DNA of 64,000 bases from Panaeolus papilionaceus (lineage: Eukaryota; Basidiomycota; Agaricomycetes; Agaricales). This document shows positions 1 through 11,745 of the stretch, piece after piece. Both the position numbers and the translations under genes were made by a program. The stretch's first letter is position 1. Every line of letters starts with the position of its first letter. The stretch is from assembly GCA_015501605.1 (NCBI GenBank), contig JADNRZ010000014.1, positions 1 to 64,000 of the forward strand, read 5' to 3'. The notes below the pieces were generated by a model. The model saw only the letters and a list, made by a program, of their open reading frames with translations, was not told the origin of the DNA and did no database searches.

Positions 1-493
1 CGTGACCTTATCTTATCTTTCATCACGTGACCCTATCTTATCTTTCATCACATGACCTGCTATTATCTTATCTCGGTTCCACCTTTGACTCATTTTCCTC
101 CTGACTCTTATTCGACTCATCTTCAAATCATATCTACTCTTTCTTCTTACTTATGACTCTCTTTACTAGTCATACCTTCTTGACTCGTTATTCCTACTCA
201 TACAGACTCATATCCTTTCGCGCACAGACCGCCTACAATACCTATATAAACCCCAGTAGTTATACCCATGTTCTTTAGCTAGTTCTTTAACTACAATAGA
301 ACGATAACTTCTACTGCTTCTTTCTTAACTTGCTCTCTACTAAGACAATACCATCGAACGATTCTCGAAGTGGCATTCTTAGTACGATAACTTGAACTTA
401 TATTCTGAACAGAATATCGAACCTGACTTCTCCAATGAAACCTGACTTAGCTCAAAGGCCTTAACCACAAGCGCCCATCGAGCTACTGTAACA
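1..493 (+). repeat. LTR of a Ty3/gypsy element (3' part, left end outside or at window edge)
   Basis: The sequence is a diverged plus-strand copy of the LTR found at 37408-37962 and 52281-52839. It shares the TATATAAACCCC box near 240-255, the TTAGCTAGTTCTTTAAC stretch just after it, and the end ...GAGCTACTGTAACA at 493. Upstream of the TATA box lie a perfect TGACTCA and several one-off variants. The LTR end abuts LINE sequence at 494, so this is either a solo LTR or the 3' LTR of an element lying to the left. No target duplication can be checked because the other end is not in the window. Confidence 0.85.
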
Positions 494-2574
494 ATGAGGG
501 TGCCATCATCAACAAATGATAACAAATATGTAGACAGCGCGCCCCGACAGGTGCGCGTCTCGAAGATCTTCATAACGGGGGTGATATAAAGGGCAGATAA
601 CACCAGGGACAGGGCTCCGCCCTGTCCCACACCCACGTCCACAGGCATCAGGTCAGAGACGAAGGTGTTCCATGCATAGCGCATGGAGCAACCAACCAGG
701 TACAAGGCAAAAAACCTCCGGACTTTAGCAGGGAAGCCCTGCTTTTCCAGTATGGCCATCAGAACTGTATGGTTCAGAGATGGGAAGAACTGTGTGATGT
801 CGAATGCCACCACGCTGGTAACCAACCCTTTCGCCCAGCCCAATCGGACCATGTGCGTAAGGATAAGGCCTGCATCTTCTGGTGAGCGCTGCTTAAAGCC
901 CCCCAGTTGACACAGATGGAATATATCCAGTTTGATGCCCTCAAACTGGATGCAGGTTGAGCTGAGTTTCTCAATGAGTTTACCAAGCATGTTCAAGAGC
1001 ACAATGGGCCTGAACGACTTGGGTGTAGAGTAGGATGGCTTCCCTGGTTTCGGAATGATTACCAAGGTCGAATTCTTGAAGTGACTGGGCCAGTAGCCTG
1101 CTGTCAGGCAGGCGTTGGCCAGTCGGACAAAGAGTGACTCAACGCCATCAGCGTCAATTACTCTCTTGAGGTACCGCCACGTCACGTGGTCAGGCCCGGG
1201 CGCAGAGAGCCCAGAGCATGCAACGAGGGCGTCACGCAGCTCCAGGCTGGAGAAAGGCTCCCATTCCCTCTCCTGCAGAGAGGGAAGCTCCTCCAAAACA
1301 GACAGATCATAAGGTCTGTTGGTAGCGGAGTTGTATGTGCCGTGGAGTCCTTCCCACAGCAAGTCAATAGTATGGCACAGTTGCCCACGATACTGAATTG
1401 CCTCCGAAGGAGGTAACTTGCGCTTCTGTGCCCAGTTCATAAGGTCCCATGGGCGCTTGTTGGTCTCTGCGATTTTCTCGATCTCAGCATTGAAAAACTC
1501 CCTCTTTGTGCTGTGGACAGTGGAGCGGAGGGCCTGCCACTTGTCCTTCTCCCAGTTGGACCGGAAGGCAGCAAGGGCAACCGCGCATTCATCATTCCAC
1601 CATGCCTTGGAGCATTTGGTGATCTTTTTCTCCGTGGCATGGGAATCCCATGCTTCTTGGAAGCAGAGGGCAATAGCCGAAGCCATGTCCTCCACTCCCT
1701 CAGGAGTATGTGAGAAATCACGTCCTACGAGGCCTTGAAGCCCCGCGCAAAGCATGCAAAGCACGGATAAGAAAGCCTTCTCCATGTCCAAATTAGGCTT
1801 GATCGACTTGTGAGGAGGAGCTGTAGGCTCCTCCAAGCAAGGGAGAGAGCATCCCAGAGGGATGTGATCACTGACACCTTGCCAGGATCTGTCATGCTCC
1901 GGCATGTGGGACAGCGAGTGTTCCACTTTGAGAAAGACAAGATCAATCACTGTAGGTGAGAGATCTTCCTGGAAGGGCACATGTGTTGGCCCTGGATTAA
2001 CTGGTTCTGACCAGCACAGCCCTGTTTCAGCTGCAATCTCCATTATCATTGCAGCTCACAAATTGTGCCCTTCCACATCTGGGTCCCAGATGTGTGAGCG
2101 ACAGTTGAAGTCCCCTCCCATATACACAAGTGGGGGGAGTTCTTCAATATGGTCATGCAGGAAGCATGTAGCACTTCTGGCACTGTCAGAATAGACATTC
2201 ATAAAATTAAAGACCTCCCTCTCCCCAAACAGAGAGAGAAGCTGGATATCCTGGTGCTTAACAAGGTCCAGGCAAAGTGCAGGGCGATAACGTACAAGGC
2301 TGCGAGCTACATACATGATCACGCGGGGCAGAGCCCCATCAGCGCTCTTTGCATCAGCGAAGAGCAACCAGTTCGGATGGGCCGGAGGCCCATCAACTTC
2401 ATCACCCTCCTTATTGGAAGTCAACAGTGCAGTCCTAATCACACGCCATGGTGGTTCTTGGATGAAAAGGAGATCATACACATTTTGCATACGATCCAGT
2501 AAAAGGTCTACATGTCCATAATTTTTACAAACATTTTGACAATATACTCTAATCTCCTTCGTTTTTACACTCAT
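494..2574 (-). pseudogene. LINE ORF2, APE endonuclease plus reverse transcriptase (one TGA, 3' truncated)
   Basis: The first 172 codons encode an exonuclease-endonuclease-phosphatase domain with LLFIQEPPW near the start and GGDFNCRSHIWDP near the end. An in-frame TGA at 2056-2058 interrupts it, then the same frame continues with SDHIPL, the last endonuclease motif. The reverse transcriptase follows: PKPGKPSYSTPKSFRPI, DITQFFPSLNH, GVGQGGALS and the catalytic FVDD box. In this family the endonuclease nicks the target and the RT primes cDNA on the nick. The frame runs into LTR sequence after 493, so the C-terminal RT and thumb are gone. The element is not autonomous. Confidence 0.87.
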
Positions 2575-3320
2575 TTCTGAGAACTGGGGTTAGAGGGCTT
2601 GGATGTGCGACCGTACTGGCTGCTCACCTTTTGATACATCTTGACATAATAGGTGTCATCGTACCTATTGTGCCAAAATGCGCACTTGCGGGAATCCACT
2701 CTGTGTTCCTTCCTGCAATTAAGGCAGGGGAACCAATGAGGGCAGTCCTGGTCCACTGGGGTGGCCAGGATTGGAGGGTTGGTGTTCTTGTTGCCCTTAC
2801 AGCAACCTGCCATGGCATGGTGGTGGTCCCTAAGATGGGGACCCCCGCAAATAGGGCACGTCAGGATCTTGGCCCAGCAGTGGAGCGAATCGTGGCCCCA
2901 TCTGAAGCATCTCTGGCAACAGGGGACCCTGCAATTCAGGGTAGCGGTCTGGATGAGGCAGCTGTGTCCACAAATCATTATGGACCTGCTGATGAGCTGT
3001 TTAGCCTGGGCTCCATTCTGGGAGTCCCATAGATCAAAGTAGACAGTTGCAGTGGCAGCCATCTTGGAGTTTCAGATAATGCGCACTTTCAAGCGCAGCA
3101 CGAAAGCGGGCACCAATGGGGACCTTTGAATGGCCGTGCAGATGTCTGTCTCAGTGATTTTGACCTTGGTGGTCATGCTGGTGTAGATCGGGACGTCAAT
3201 GATTTTAAGGTACGACATCGAGGATGGGAGGGTAACCTGGGGCAACAAAGGGCCCTGGGTTTCTGGGAAGAACTTGCGCGTGACGGACTTGACAGTATTA
3301 ATGTCTTGGTCCGACACCAC
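2571..3320 (-). pseudogene. LINE ORF1, gag-like zinc-knuckle protein (partial, one TGA)
   Basis: Minus-strand open frame interrupted by one in-frame TGA at 3072-3074. After the stop the frame continues without shift into a Cys/His-rich stretch (CQRCFRWGHDSLHC, then CPICGGPHLRDHHH), typical of the nucleic-acid-binding ORF1 of fungal and animal APE-type LINEs. In the family this protein packages the element RNA. The 5' end is missing at the foldback border. The ORF ends in ATGA, so its stop codon overlaps the start of the downstream endonuclease-RT frame, an arrangement that suggests stop-restart coupling. The stop probably replaced an Arg codon, since the flanking residues form a continuous domain. 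Confidence 0.8.
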
Positions 3321-3413
3321 CCGTGTGCACTTGACAGTGTACCCATTGAAGGCACAAGCACACGAGAGAGCGCAAATGAGCCTGCCCGATTAGGCAAAGG
3401 CACCATTCACCTG

Positions 3414-5669
3414 ACTTGTGATTACCACTTTTATTAATAATTCAGGACAGTTGCCCTGTGGACGATAATACCACTTGCCCTGTAATTTATGAAATGATAA
3501 GTGCCCTGTTTTTTATGATAATGCCTCAGGTAACTTTAGTGTGTGATTTCATAGATATTATCATAATTGTCAGGCTGATTTTCATAGCAACATTTTATAT
3601 GCTGTAGACATTTTCATGCTGCCCTTGTGATGTTCATGCAATATTATTATCATTTTCATGATTATGCTGATATTTTCATGATTGGTAGGGCAATATTATC
3701 ATGGATTTCATGATTACTAGGGCAATATTCTTCTTGATTTCATAGATTTCCTTGATCTTATCAGTGCATTTTCTTATCAAATCAGGGCAATTCTAAATAT
3801 AGAATTGCCATAATATGACATCATTAGATCAGATCACTATTATCTCCACTTTTTTTGGACCCTTATCTCATCCATCAATTACATCAAATCAGGGCTCTGC
3901 CCCTGTTGCACCCATTATTTCTAGCATTTATTACACTGCTTTTCTGGCCACTTTATATGGACATATATATACCATTAGAAAGCTACAATTGCCTACTATT
4001 TGATTCTGAATTTTATTTAATTAAATTTCTGCAGGGGAGCAGCCAATTCAGCTCCGCTTTTTCCCATCAACTTAGCCCCTATTCATTTATGCTACTATTC
4101 CTGCTGCATTTGCACTGCTTTTTTGGCACTTTTTCTGGTGCACATATATACCATTAGAAAGCCCTAATTGTCTAGTTTAAGAATATGTCCTCAGTTTTAC
4201 AATAGCCCCACTAGGGGCTGCACTATTTAGCTGTGCTTTTTGGGTATTTAATTAGCCCCTATTTTGAATCAGCATTGTTCCTGCTCCATTTTGCACCGCT
4301 TTGGTGCAATTATATATGGACATATATATCACCAGAAAGCTACAAATGCCTAGATTAAGAATCTGAAATCAGAATATAAATGTTGTGTCTAGGGAGGGAG
4401 CAATTGCATTTTGCATTTGGGCATTACACCATGGGAACACTCTTAATCACCTCTTCTCCTCCTCCCCCCACCACTTTTTTGCCCTCATTTCTCACAGCGG
4501 TCTCCTTGGGTTCCTACTGCATAAGCTGTTTAAAATACATAACATACACCTCCATGCCAAATTATAGACTGAGGGGTGGAGTGGATGTGGAGAAATGAGG
4601 GCAAAAAAGTGGTGGGGGGAGGAGGAGAAGAGGTGATTAAGAGTGTTCCCATGGTGTAATGCCCAAATGCAAAATGCAATTGCTCCCTCCCTAGACACAA
4701 CATTTATATTCTGATTTCAGATTCTTAATCTAGGCATTTGTAGCTTTCTGGTGATATATATGTCCATATATAATTGCACCAAAGCGGTGCAAAATGGAGC
4801 AGGAACAATGCTGATTCAAAATAGGGGCTAATTAAATACCCAAAAAGCACAGCTAAATAGTGCAGCCCCTAGTGGGGCTATTGTAAAACTGAGGACATAT
4901 TCTTAAACTAGACAATTAGGGCTTTCTAATGGTATATATGTGCACCAGAAAAAGTGCCAAAAAAGCAGTGCAAATGCAGCAGGAATAGTAGCATAAATGA
5001 ATAGGGGCTAAGTTGATGGGAAAAAGCGGAGCTGAATTGGCTGCTCCCCTGCAGAAATTTAATCAAATAAAATTCAGAATCAAATAGTAGGCAATTGTAG
5101 CTTTCTAATGGTATATATATGTCCATATAAAGTGGCCAGAAAAGCAGTGTAATAAATGCTAGAAATAATGGGTGCAACAGGGGCAGAGCCCTGATTTGAT
5201 GTAATTGATGGATGAGATAAGGGTCCAAAAAAAGTGGAGATAATAGTGATCTGATCTAATGATGTCATATTATGGCAATTCTATATTTAGAATTGCCCTG
5301 ATTTGATAAGAAAATGCACTGATAAGATCAAGGAAATCTATGAAATCAAGAAGAATATTGCCCTAGTAATCATGAAATCCATGATAATATTGCCCTACCA
5401 ATCATGAAAATATCAGCATAATCATGAAAATGATAATAATATTGCATGAACATCACAAGGGCAGCATGAAAATGTCTACAGCATATAAAATGTTGCTATG
5501 AAAATCAGCCTGACAATTATGATAATATCTATGAAATCACACACTAAAGTTACCTGAGGCATTATCATAAAAAACAGGGCACTTATCATTTCATAAATTA
5601 CAGGGCAAGTGGTATTATCGTCCACAGGGCAACTGTCCTGAATTATTAATAAAAGTGGTAATCACAAGT
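3414..5669. mobile_element. Foldback element copy 1 (near-perfect 2 x 1079 bp palindrome)
   Basis: Arms 3414-4492 and 4591-5669 are reverse complements of equal length, with only scattered mismatches, around a 98-bp loop at 4493-4590. Outer ends read ACTTGTGATTACCAC and its complement. There is no coding potential: the paired ORFs in the arms are mirror images. A second copy lies at 41962-44176. The left flank is LINE ORF1 and the right flank a gypsy integrase, and I see no clean target duplication, so this copy may have been rearranged after insertion. Transcription through it would give a hairpin RNA of about 1 kb. Confidence 0.9.
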
Positions 5670-6340
5670 CACATGGGCTTTGAACCTCTCCCTCCCTCCT
5701 GGATGGAGACTGTGAATGAGTTCACTGACAGGATGAAGACTGCTCTTGAGAAAGCTTGTGCTGCCTTAGCAACTGCTAAGGAGGACATGGCTAGGTACTA
5801 CAACCAGCATTGCACCAAGGCTTCTGAGATCAAGCCTGGAGATTGTGTCTACCTTGATGCCTCAGACATCCAAACCACTTGTCCATCCAAGAAGCTCTCT
5901 CACAAGCAAGTTGGTCCTTACCCAGTCATATCTAGTGTTGAAAAGAATGCCTACTGTCTTCAACTTCCTAAATCCCTCTCCTGCATTCATTCAGTCTTCC
6001 ATATTGTCAGACTCACACCTGCTCCTTTTGATCCTATCTCTCATCAAAGAGCCAAGCCACCCCCACCCCCTGTGCTTGTTGACAATGTCAAAGAATTTGT
6101 TGTGGAGAAAATTTTGAACACCAAGTTCATCAGAGGCAAACTTTGATACCTGAGCAAATGGGAAGGATACAATGCTGGTAAGAATTCTTGGGAACCAGCT
6201 GAAGATGTCCATGCTCCTGAGCTCATCAAGGAGTTCTATGCAGAGAATCCTAAGGCTCCAAAGGTTATCAGGACCACCTATGCTCACATTCCTTACAAAG
6301 TGGCTGGACTTCATGCTTCAAGAGCAAAGCAATCCTAGAG
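5670..6340 (+). pseudogene. Ty3/gypsy integrase C-terminus with chromodomain (fragment, one TGA)
   Basis: Plus-strand reading starts right at the foldback border (MGFEPLPPS) and contains the integrase C-terminal SH3-like region (KPGDCVYLDASDI, KLSHKQVGPYPV, SVFHIVRL). A chromodomain follows (VEKILNTKF... KWEGYNAGKNSWEPAEDV). One in-frame TGA at 6144-6146 interrupts the start of the chromodomain, just where an Arg is usual before YLVKWEGY-like motifs. The frame ends in TAG near 6338, followed by a polypurine tract at 6337-6349 and an LTR. Gag, protease, RT and most of the integrase are absent. Confidence 0.85.
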
Positions 6341-6349
6341 GGGGAGTAA

Positions 6350-6652
6350 AGTCAGAGGATCTTCTGCTACCTCCTATTCCTTTCCTTATCATTGTCTGTC
6401 TTGTCTCTCCTTCCCCCTATTTCTCTTTGCTCTATTTTATTATCTAGACATATCATGGACTCATATATATTATATTACACTCTCCTTTAGTTGTCACTCA
6501 TTTGCTATTCACTTGTTTCCACTGTTACATAGTCATTCCTTTGTGTTTCCCTTTGTTTATTCCCATAGGCATTGTTTGGCATCAAGGCTGATGCCAATGC
6601 TGGCTCATCATGTAAATAGCTGTTTCACCTTTACCTCTTTCTCTTTGGAGGG
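6350..6652 (+). repeat. 3' LTR of the second gypsy element (minimum extent)
   Basis: Begins right after the polypurine tract and is clearly homologous to 30324-30635 (shared CCTATTCCTTTCCTTAT, ACATATCATGGACTCATA and TTGTTTGGCATCAAGGCTGA blocks). The first base differs from the TGTCAG start of the other copy. Homology ends near 6652; the true 3' end is uncertain and could lie as far as a ...CTTGACA near 6890. Confidence 0.7.
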
Positions 6653-7360
6653 GGCAGAGAGTGTGAGAATTGTGCCACAAATGCCTTGAGAGATGCCTTG
6701 GCCAGATATTGTAGGTATTCAACTTGTACAGAGTAGTTAGATAATGGATAAGAAAGATGATATTGAAGAGAGCAGATATCAGTTCTGGCCAATGGGATGT
6801 TGTAACATAAAGATTCACATGCACAAGCCACAACACTGAGTGACACAAGACCTGTTACTGCATCCAAGGGACCTGTCAGACCCTTGACATGGAAACCTGT
6901 TTACATAGCATTGCTGGAGGGGGGGGGTTTATCTCACCAATTTCCCACCCTCTCCTTGCTCATGCACAGCAAGAACATTGAGCAAAGCATCACACTTGCT
7001 GTCTGCAATAACAACACATATTTTACTTGTATGCTACTTGAAGTATAATAAATCCATTTATATGTATCTTTATAATGCTATAGTGCTATATAAACATATA
7101 TTATTGAAAATTGAGTTAAGGGATGGTGCCCAATGTTGACAATGAGTGTAATGGTTACAACAGTGAGCAAAGGTGTTGGGGGCAGAACACATCAATAATG
7201 ATGAACAATGCTGAAAGGGACATGTTATCTGCTTTATCAACCTTATTGATATCACTCATTATCTACCACCTAAAGAGTTCTTCTTCTTGGATAAACACCT
7301 TATTTTCTTAAACCAACACATTTTGAACATTTATTGGCAGTCTTGGAAATTAAAGGTAGT
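6653..7360. other. Non-coding stretch, nothing recognised
   Basis: A+T-rich DNA with a G9 run near 6907. It may include the rest of the LTR at 6350. No ORF with recognisable protein similarity. Confidence 0.4.
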
Positions 7361-7850
7361 GTAGACCTATAGACTTGCCAAGGGAGGGGGTTTGCCCTAG
7401 TTTATTTACTACTGTTGATGTGATGATCAGGTGTTTTACTATCTCCAGAATTCATGCCAAATACTATTCTGACCTTCTCAAGTCAACTGGTGGCTGCCCA
7501 TGCAAGCTTTCTCCCTCCAATGTGCTACCTGCCTTATCACTTCTCACAAGGCGGACAATGCTGCTAAGGTCACCAAAATCCTGCAGAATAGCTAGAAAAA
7601 AGTGGTAAGGAGATGATGATATGGCCCCCTTAATCTGCAGACCTTAACCCTATAAAACACCTTGGGTTTACCTCAAGGCAAGGCTTGCAGAGTATGAAAA
7701 TCCTCCTTCTAGCATTTCAGAGTTATGGACTAGAGTGGAAGAGGAATGGAACCAGATTCCAGCTTCTGTAGATCAGAATCTGATACAGAGTATGCCACAG
7801 AGAGTTTCAGCTGTGTTACAGGCTAAGGGAGGCCATGGCAAGTACTAAAT
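7361..7850 (+). pseudogene. Tc1/mariner transposase relic, internally deleted
   Basis: Frames between about 7400 and 7610 give SRIHAKYYSDLLKSTGGCP and KLSPSNV, which resemble the N-terminal helix-turn-helix region of Tc1-type transposases. From 7620 a different frame gives WPP-like residues, then LKARLAEYENPPSS and MPQRVSAVLQAKGGHGKY, the usual C-terminus. The catalytic core between them is missing, and several frameshifts and stops are present. It belongs to a different subfamily from the intact element at 35503-37100. Confidence 0.75.
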
Positions 7851-9888
7851 TTAGAATATAGTACATAATTTTTGAGAGGAATAAAACCCTTTGCTGGTCT
7901 TGCATTTGGCAACCAATGGAAGGTAGATACTTTCTGCAAAGCTTATCATCATTATTGGTATTACTACTAGGAATATCAAATTTAAAAGAATGCAGAGAGC
8001 TCATATTCTCAACAATACATCCTCAACAAGGCAGGATTCTCTAGCATTGACATTGCAATCTGTGAATGGAGCTTCACAAATGCCAGTGGCTATGTTCTAC
8101 TCCCATCACTAGGTCAGCTTGAAATGTTTGATAATACTGAATTGAAGATCTCTGTAATTTTTACTTCAAACACTTGTCTCTTGATTTCATACCTCTTGAT
8201 GCTGCACTACAGAGGGCCTTACCTGCTGCCATATTGCTGACCTGTTGTATTTCATGACAGGTCTCACTGTACTTGCTTCTGCTACCTATGATGAGTATCT
8301 TATTGCACCTGGCAGTGGGGCTAATCAGCAAGGCATCACTGCTATGACAAACAGATTCAAATTCAGCATTTTGAGGACAGGTTGAATGAATGACATGCAC
8401 TCAAAACTTGAAATGGAGGGCACAAAAAGCAACCTCTGGATCCCCACACATATAACATATAACCAATTCTTAATTGACACATTGTTAGCAGCTGTTAATC
8501 AACTCAAGAATCAGTGCCATTGGATAACTAAATATCTTAGCAAGCACTTAGAAGACAGGAGCATTGGCCTGTCTACTTTGCTAAGTACATTAACCCTTCA
8601 GAAGATTTCTTGAGTTTCTCTACACAGTTGATTGGGCATCTGTCCAGATTGACAAGGATTCTTTCATGTCAAACTTTCCAGAAAACAAGGTCTTTGTTGG
8701 AATGTTTAACTTTATATTATGTTCAAACATTTTCTGATCATTATTTACTACTTAGGTTGCAAATACCAGTTTTACAGGTTTATGTGTAGTATCCAGAGAG
8801 AGGTCTTCTACAGATCTCTGGCTATGTCCCTGAAACAGAGATGCTTGACAACTCTAATTTAGAGACTGGAAACAAAGCTAGCAACAGCACTCACAAGATG
8901 CAAGTCTTCAAAAACAGCAATGTAACATCTTGAAACTATTACTTGCTGAAATTGAAAGTCAGGAGCATGAGACCCAAGTAGTTGTTGAGATCCTTTTTCC
9001 ATTGTGTCATATGTCTTTCCTTTGGCCTTTTCACTTCATCACTTATGTGTATAAGCTCATCATGTCTACTTCTTAGTACTAAGATATAAGTCATTTCTAG
9101 TAATCCCTGTTCCTAGTTGCTGTCTCAGTGTGCTAGATATGTGTTCCAGAGTAAGTGTCTCAGAGAAAATAGATTGTTTCTCTTCTCTAGATTGTTTCTC
9201 TTCTCAATGCTAAGGTTCACTCTCTTGGTGTGCAAGCATTAACAGATTATGGGCTCCACCTGCTAAATAATTTAAGTAAGAGGTCAAGATCTAAGAATTG
9301 CATGCCTGCCTTGTTTGCTTAACCCATGCCTAGCTAGTTTTATTCATTTTTTACTCACTTTCACATTATGGCTTTCTAAGGAACTCCAGACAATAGTTCA
9401 GTGCTTCAGCATAGCAACCACATCTATTTTCATACTCCTGTCTCTTAGGGTCAGTTCACTAGGAATGTTACTAGTTTTCCTGCTCAGGGCTCTACTCATG
9501 AGGGTGCTGCTAATGCTCAGGGTCAATAGCTTTGTCATCATGATGGCATGCCTGACCTTTTCAGCTCTGTTACAGGTTTTTCACAGCTATGTTAGGACTG
9601 TTTGGTTCACCCCATTCCTGTGCATCATTCTCAGCCACCACTATCTGCTTAGCCCTAGGCTCCTCAAAGGTTTTCTCACTAAGTTGTCTGTCTTGCCCTT
9701 GCCACCAATTCCTGCTCAACAACTGTTCTCTGCTTCTTTGTATCCTGACCATTCCTCTCCAGCACTTGCTGGTTCAGTGTGTTGTCCTCCACCTGTTTGT
9801 CCACCTACTGCATGTTTTCCTGGAAAGTTGTGGGTAGAGACTGCACAAGCCAGCCATACAGAGAATTTATAGAACCATAGATAATAAC
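7851..9888. other. Non-coding or heavily decayed DNA
   Basis: No coding region I can support. The 185-codon frame at 9315-9872 has a Leu-rich composition unlike a folded protein, and the alternative frame contains several stops. It may be decayed transposon sequence. Confidence 0.35.
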
Positions 9889-10022
9889 AGTACTTTGCAC
9901 TGGCCTAGGTGGTTCAATCAACTTTTGCAAAAAGTGTTTTTGGTGTGAAAAACAGCTGTTTGGGGTTTTTTCAATCAACTTTCAGTTGACTTTCAGTTGA
10001 CTGTTGAATGTCAGTTTATTGT

Positions 10023-11550
10023 GAGGACTTTGCAATAGCCCAGGTAATTTGACCAACTTTCAATTGACAGTCAGATGGTTGATTGAAGGTTGACTGAAAG
10101 TCAGTTGAGTGTCAATCTGGTATTTTTACATAAATGTGACTTTCAGTCAACAGTTGGTCCACTCCCAGTTTCTCTGCCAAAATTTAACCAACAACTAGTG
10201 ATGTTCACAGGTTTCAAACCTGTGGGGTAACCTGGTGGGTAGCGAGGTAAGGGTAGGTTGGGGTACAGGTTGGGGTAGGCATCATCCAACCCTTCGCAAA
10301 ACCCGCACCTTGGGCATGGGTATGGTTTAAAATTTTCCTTTTTGGGATGCCCAATTTCCATTGTAAATCTTCTCATTTTTGAGATTTTTGACAAGTTTCT
10401 TATGATAAAACATTATATTTGAAGCTCATATGTGCATGTATTAACTGTACATACTCTATTTAAGGTTCATACAGTTTAAAAACAACATAGTATGTCAAAT
10501 TTGGGCCAAAAAGAATTAAAATACAGACCAGAATGCATTATTTCAGAACTAAAACACTTACACTGTGGTGAAGGCACAATGCAAGGTCACGAAAACTTGG
10601 ATAGTGCTAGGAGAATGTGGGTGCTATGAAATGTATTAGTACAATTCAGCATTTCTATCTGCTTTTCCATGTTTCATAGCAGACAATAGTAAAGTAACAT
10701 CTTAAGATGAAATAAGCTATATCGATGTCAATGGGATGTGTATTGTCGCCATACCTCGAACATTGGTTGTACCTTTGCTTACCTACAAAATGTGCCCAAG
10801 AGCACTCCATTTGGGCCGCTGTATCCAAAGTTATGAGGAAAGGCACAAAAACCTGCTGCCCAAGAGGGCAGGTTTGTCAATTACCTGTACCTGCCCTCAC
10901 AGGTACAGGTTTTCTGGGGTACAGGTTGGGGTAGCCCCCTGGGTACCCACAGGTTACCTGTGAATATCACTACCAACAACCGACTTTTGTCTCAGAACTG
11001 TCAATCAACTTTCAGTCAGTCAATTGACCATTGACCAACATTGTCGATCGACTGTTGGTCAACTTATGTTTTCTTCTCTCATTGTAGGTATTTCCTAATT
11101 TAGCTTAAATCTGTAACATAGATGTGACATGTTACAAAATGAAAACTGTTCTAAGCCACAATGGACTGCTAGTTGTCTGTGTCAATACTGGATGCTATCA
11201 GTCATGGAAGACTATGTGACATGTGACAACCATAGTTGGTCATATCTATACATATACACACAAACAATTCACTTGTAATACTAGTGTCACAGCAGGATTA
11301 TACAATTTCATATTGAATCAGAGTGTGAAATATGACAAGATGTATAGAGTATCACATTTATTGTCACAAACACTATGGAACAATAGTTTCAAGTAAAAAG
11401 ATAAATTATTACTAAGGGTGTGACACATGGTAACATAGAATAGTGGAAGGTGTGACAGGAGATTGTCACATTTCTTGTCACAGCACACAATAGACTTGCA
11501 TTTTAATCAGAAATCAAATATTCACAATAAACTGATTTGTGTCAATCAAT
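10023..11550. mobile_element. Inner TIR element related to 34401-35212
   Basis: The left end (GGACTTTGCAATAGCCCAGG) and the interior match the reverse complement of 34401-35212, including the CACTCCCAGTTTCTCTGCC and TTCTTCTCTCATTGTAGGTA blocks. It lies inside the 9889-11745 element. The right end is blurred because both families share the TCAACTGA repeats. A hAT-like MITE at 10196-10972 interrupts it. Confidence 0.6.
10196..10972. mobile_element. hAT-like MITE, 777 bp, with 8-bp target duplication
   Basis: Ends read TAGTGATGTTCACAGG and, inverted, TAGTGATATTCACAGG. Identical CCAACAAC octamers flank it at 10188-10195 and 10973-10980. The related element at 34401-35212 has a single copy of this octamer at the matching position, which confirms the insertion. 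The TAGTG start and 8-bp duplication fit the hAT superfamily. No transposase is encoded. Confidence 0.85.
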
Positions 11551-11745
11551 AGTCAACTGAAAGTTGATCAACATCCAACTGACTGTTGATTGAAAGTCAA
11601 TTGAAAAAACCCCAAACAGCTGTTTTTCACACCAAAAACACTTTTTGCAAAAGTCGATCCAAAGTCGAAAGTCAACTGACAGTCAACTGAATGTCAGGTG
11701 GTCAATCAAAAGTTGATTGAACCACCTAGGCCAGTGCGAAGTACT

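Larger units (their letters stand above)
494..3413 (-). mobile_element. APE-type non-LTR retrotransposon (LINE), truncated at both ends
   Basis: Minus-strand remnant with the order zinc-knuckle ORF1, APE endonuclease, reverse transcriptase. The 3' half of the RT domain, the 3' UTR and any poly-A tail are missing because the LTR at 1-493 begins just after the RT FVDD box. The 5' end is lost where the foldback element starts at 3414. The two frame interruptions (3072 and 2056) are both TGA. Confidence 0.88.
9889..11745. mobile_element. TIR element of the GTCAACTGA-repeat family, carrying nested insertions
   Basis: Outer inverted repeats begin GCACTGGCCTAGGTGGTTC (9897) and its complement ends at 11737. 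Just inside is a second shared inverted block (AACAGCTGTTTGGGGTTTTTTC). AGTACT occurs directly outside both ends (9889-9894 and 11740-11745) and may be the target duplication or part of the TIR. The interior is full of short TCAACTGAAAGT-type repeats in both orientations. Related copies are at 32797-32927 and 34401-35212. No protein is encoded, so it is non-autonomous. Confidence 0.75.

Noticed and set aside
3815..5268. Paired ORFs of 62, 83 and 100 aa in the foldback arms (also 42417-43722)
   Set aside because: They are mirror images of each other on the two arms and show no protein-like features; they are by-products of the palindrome.
3406..5678. Target-site duplication for foldback copy 1
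   Set aside because: Flanks read ...CACCTG and CACATG..., too weak a match, and the two sides belong to different elements.
9315..9872. 185-codon Leu-rich plus-strand ORF
   Set aside because: Low-complexity hydrophobic composition without membrane-protein pattern, and no start context; likely chance or decayed transposon.
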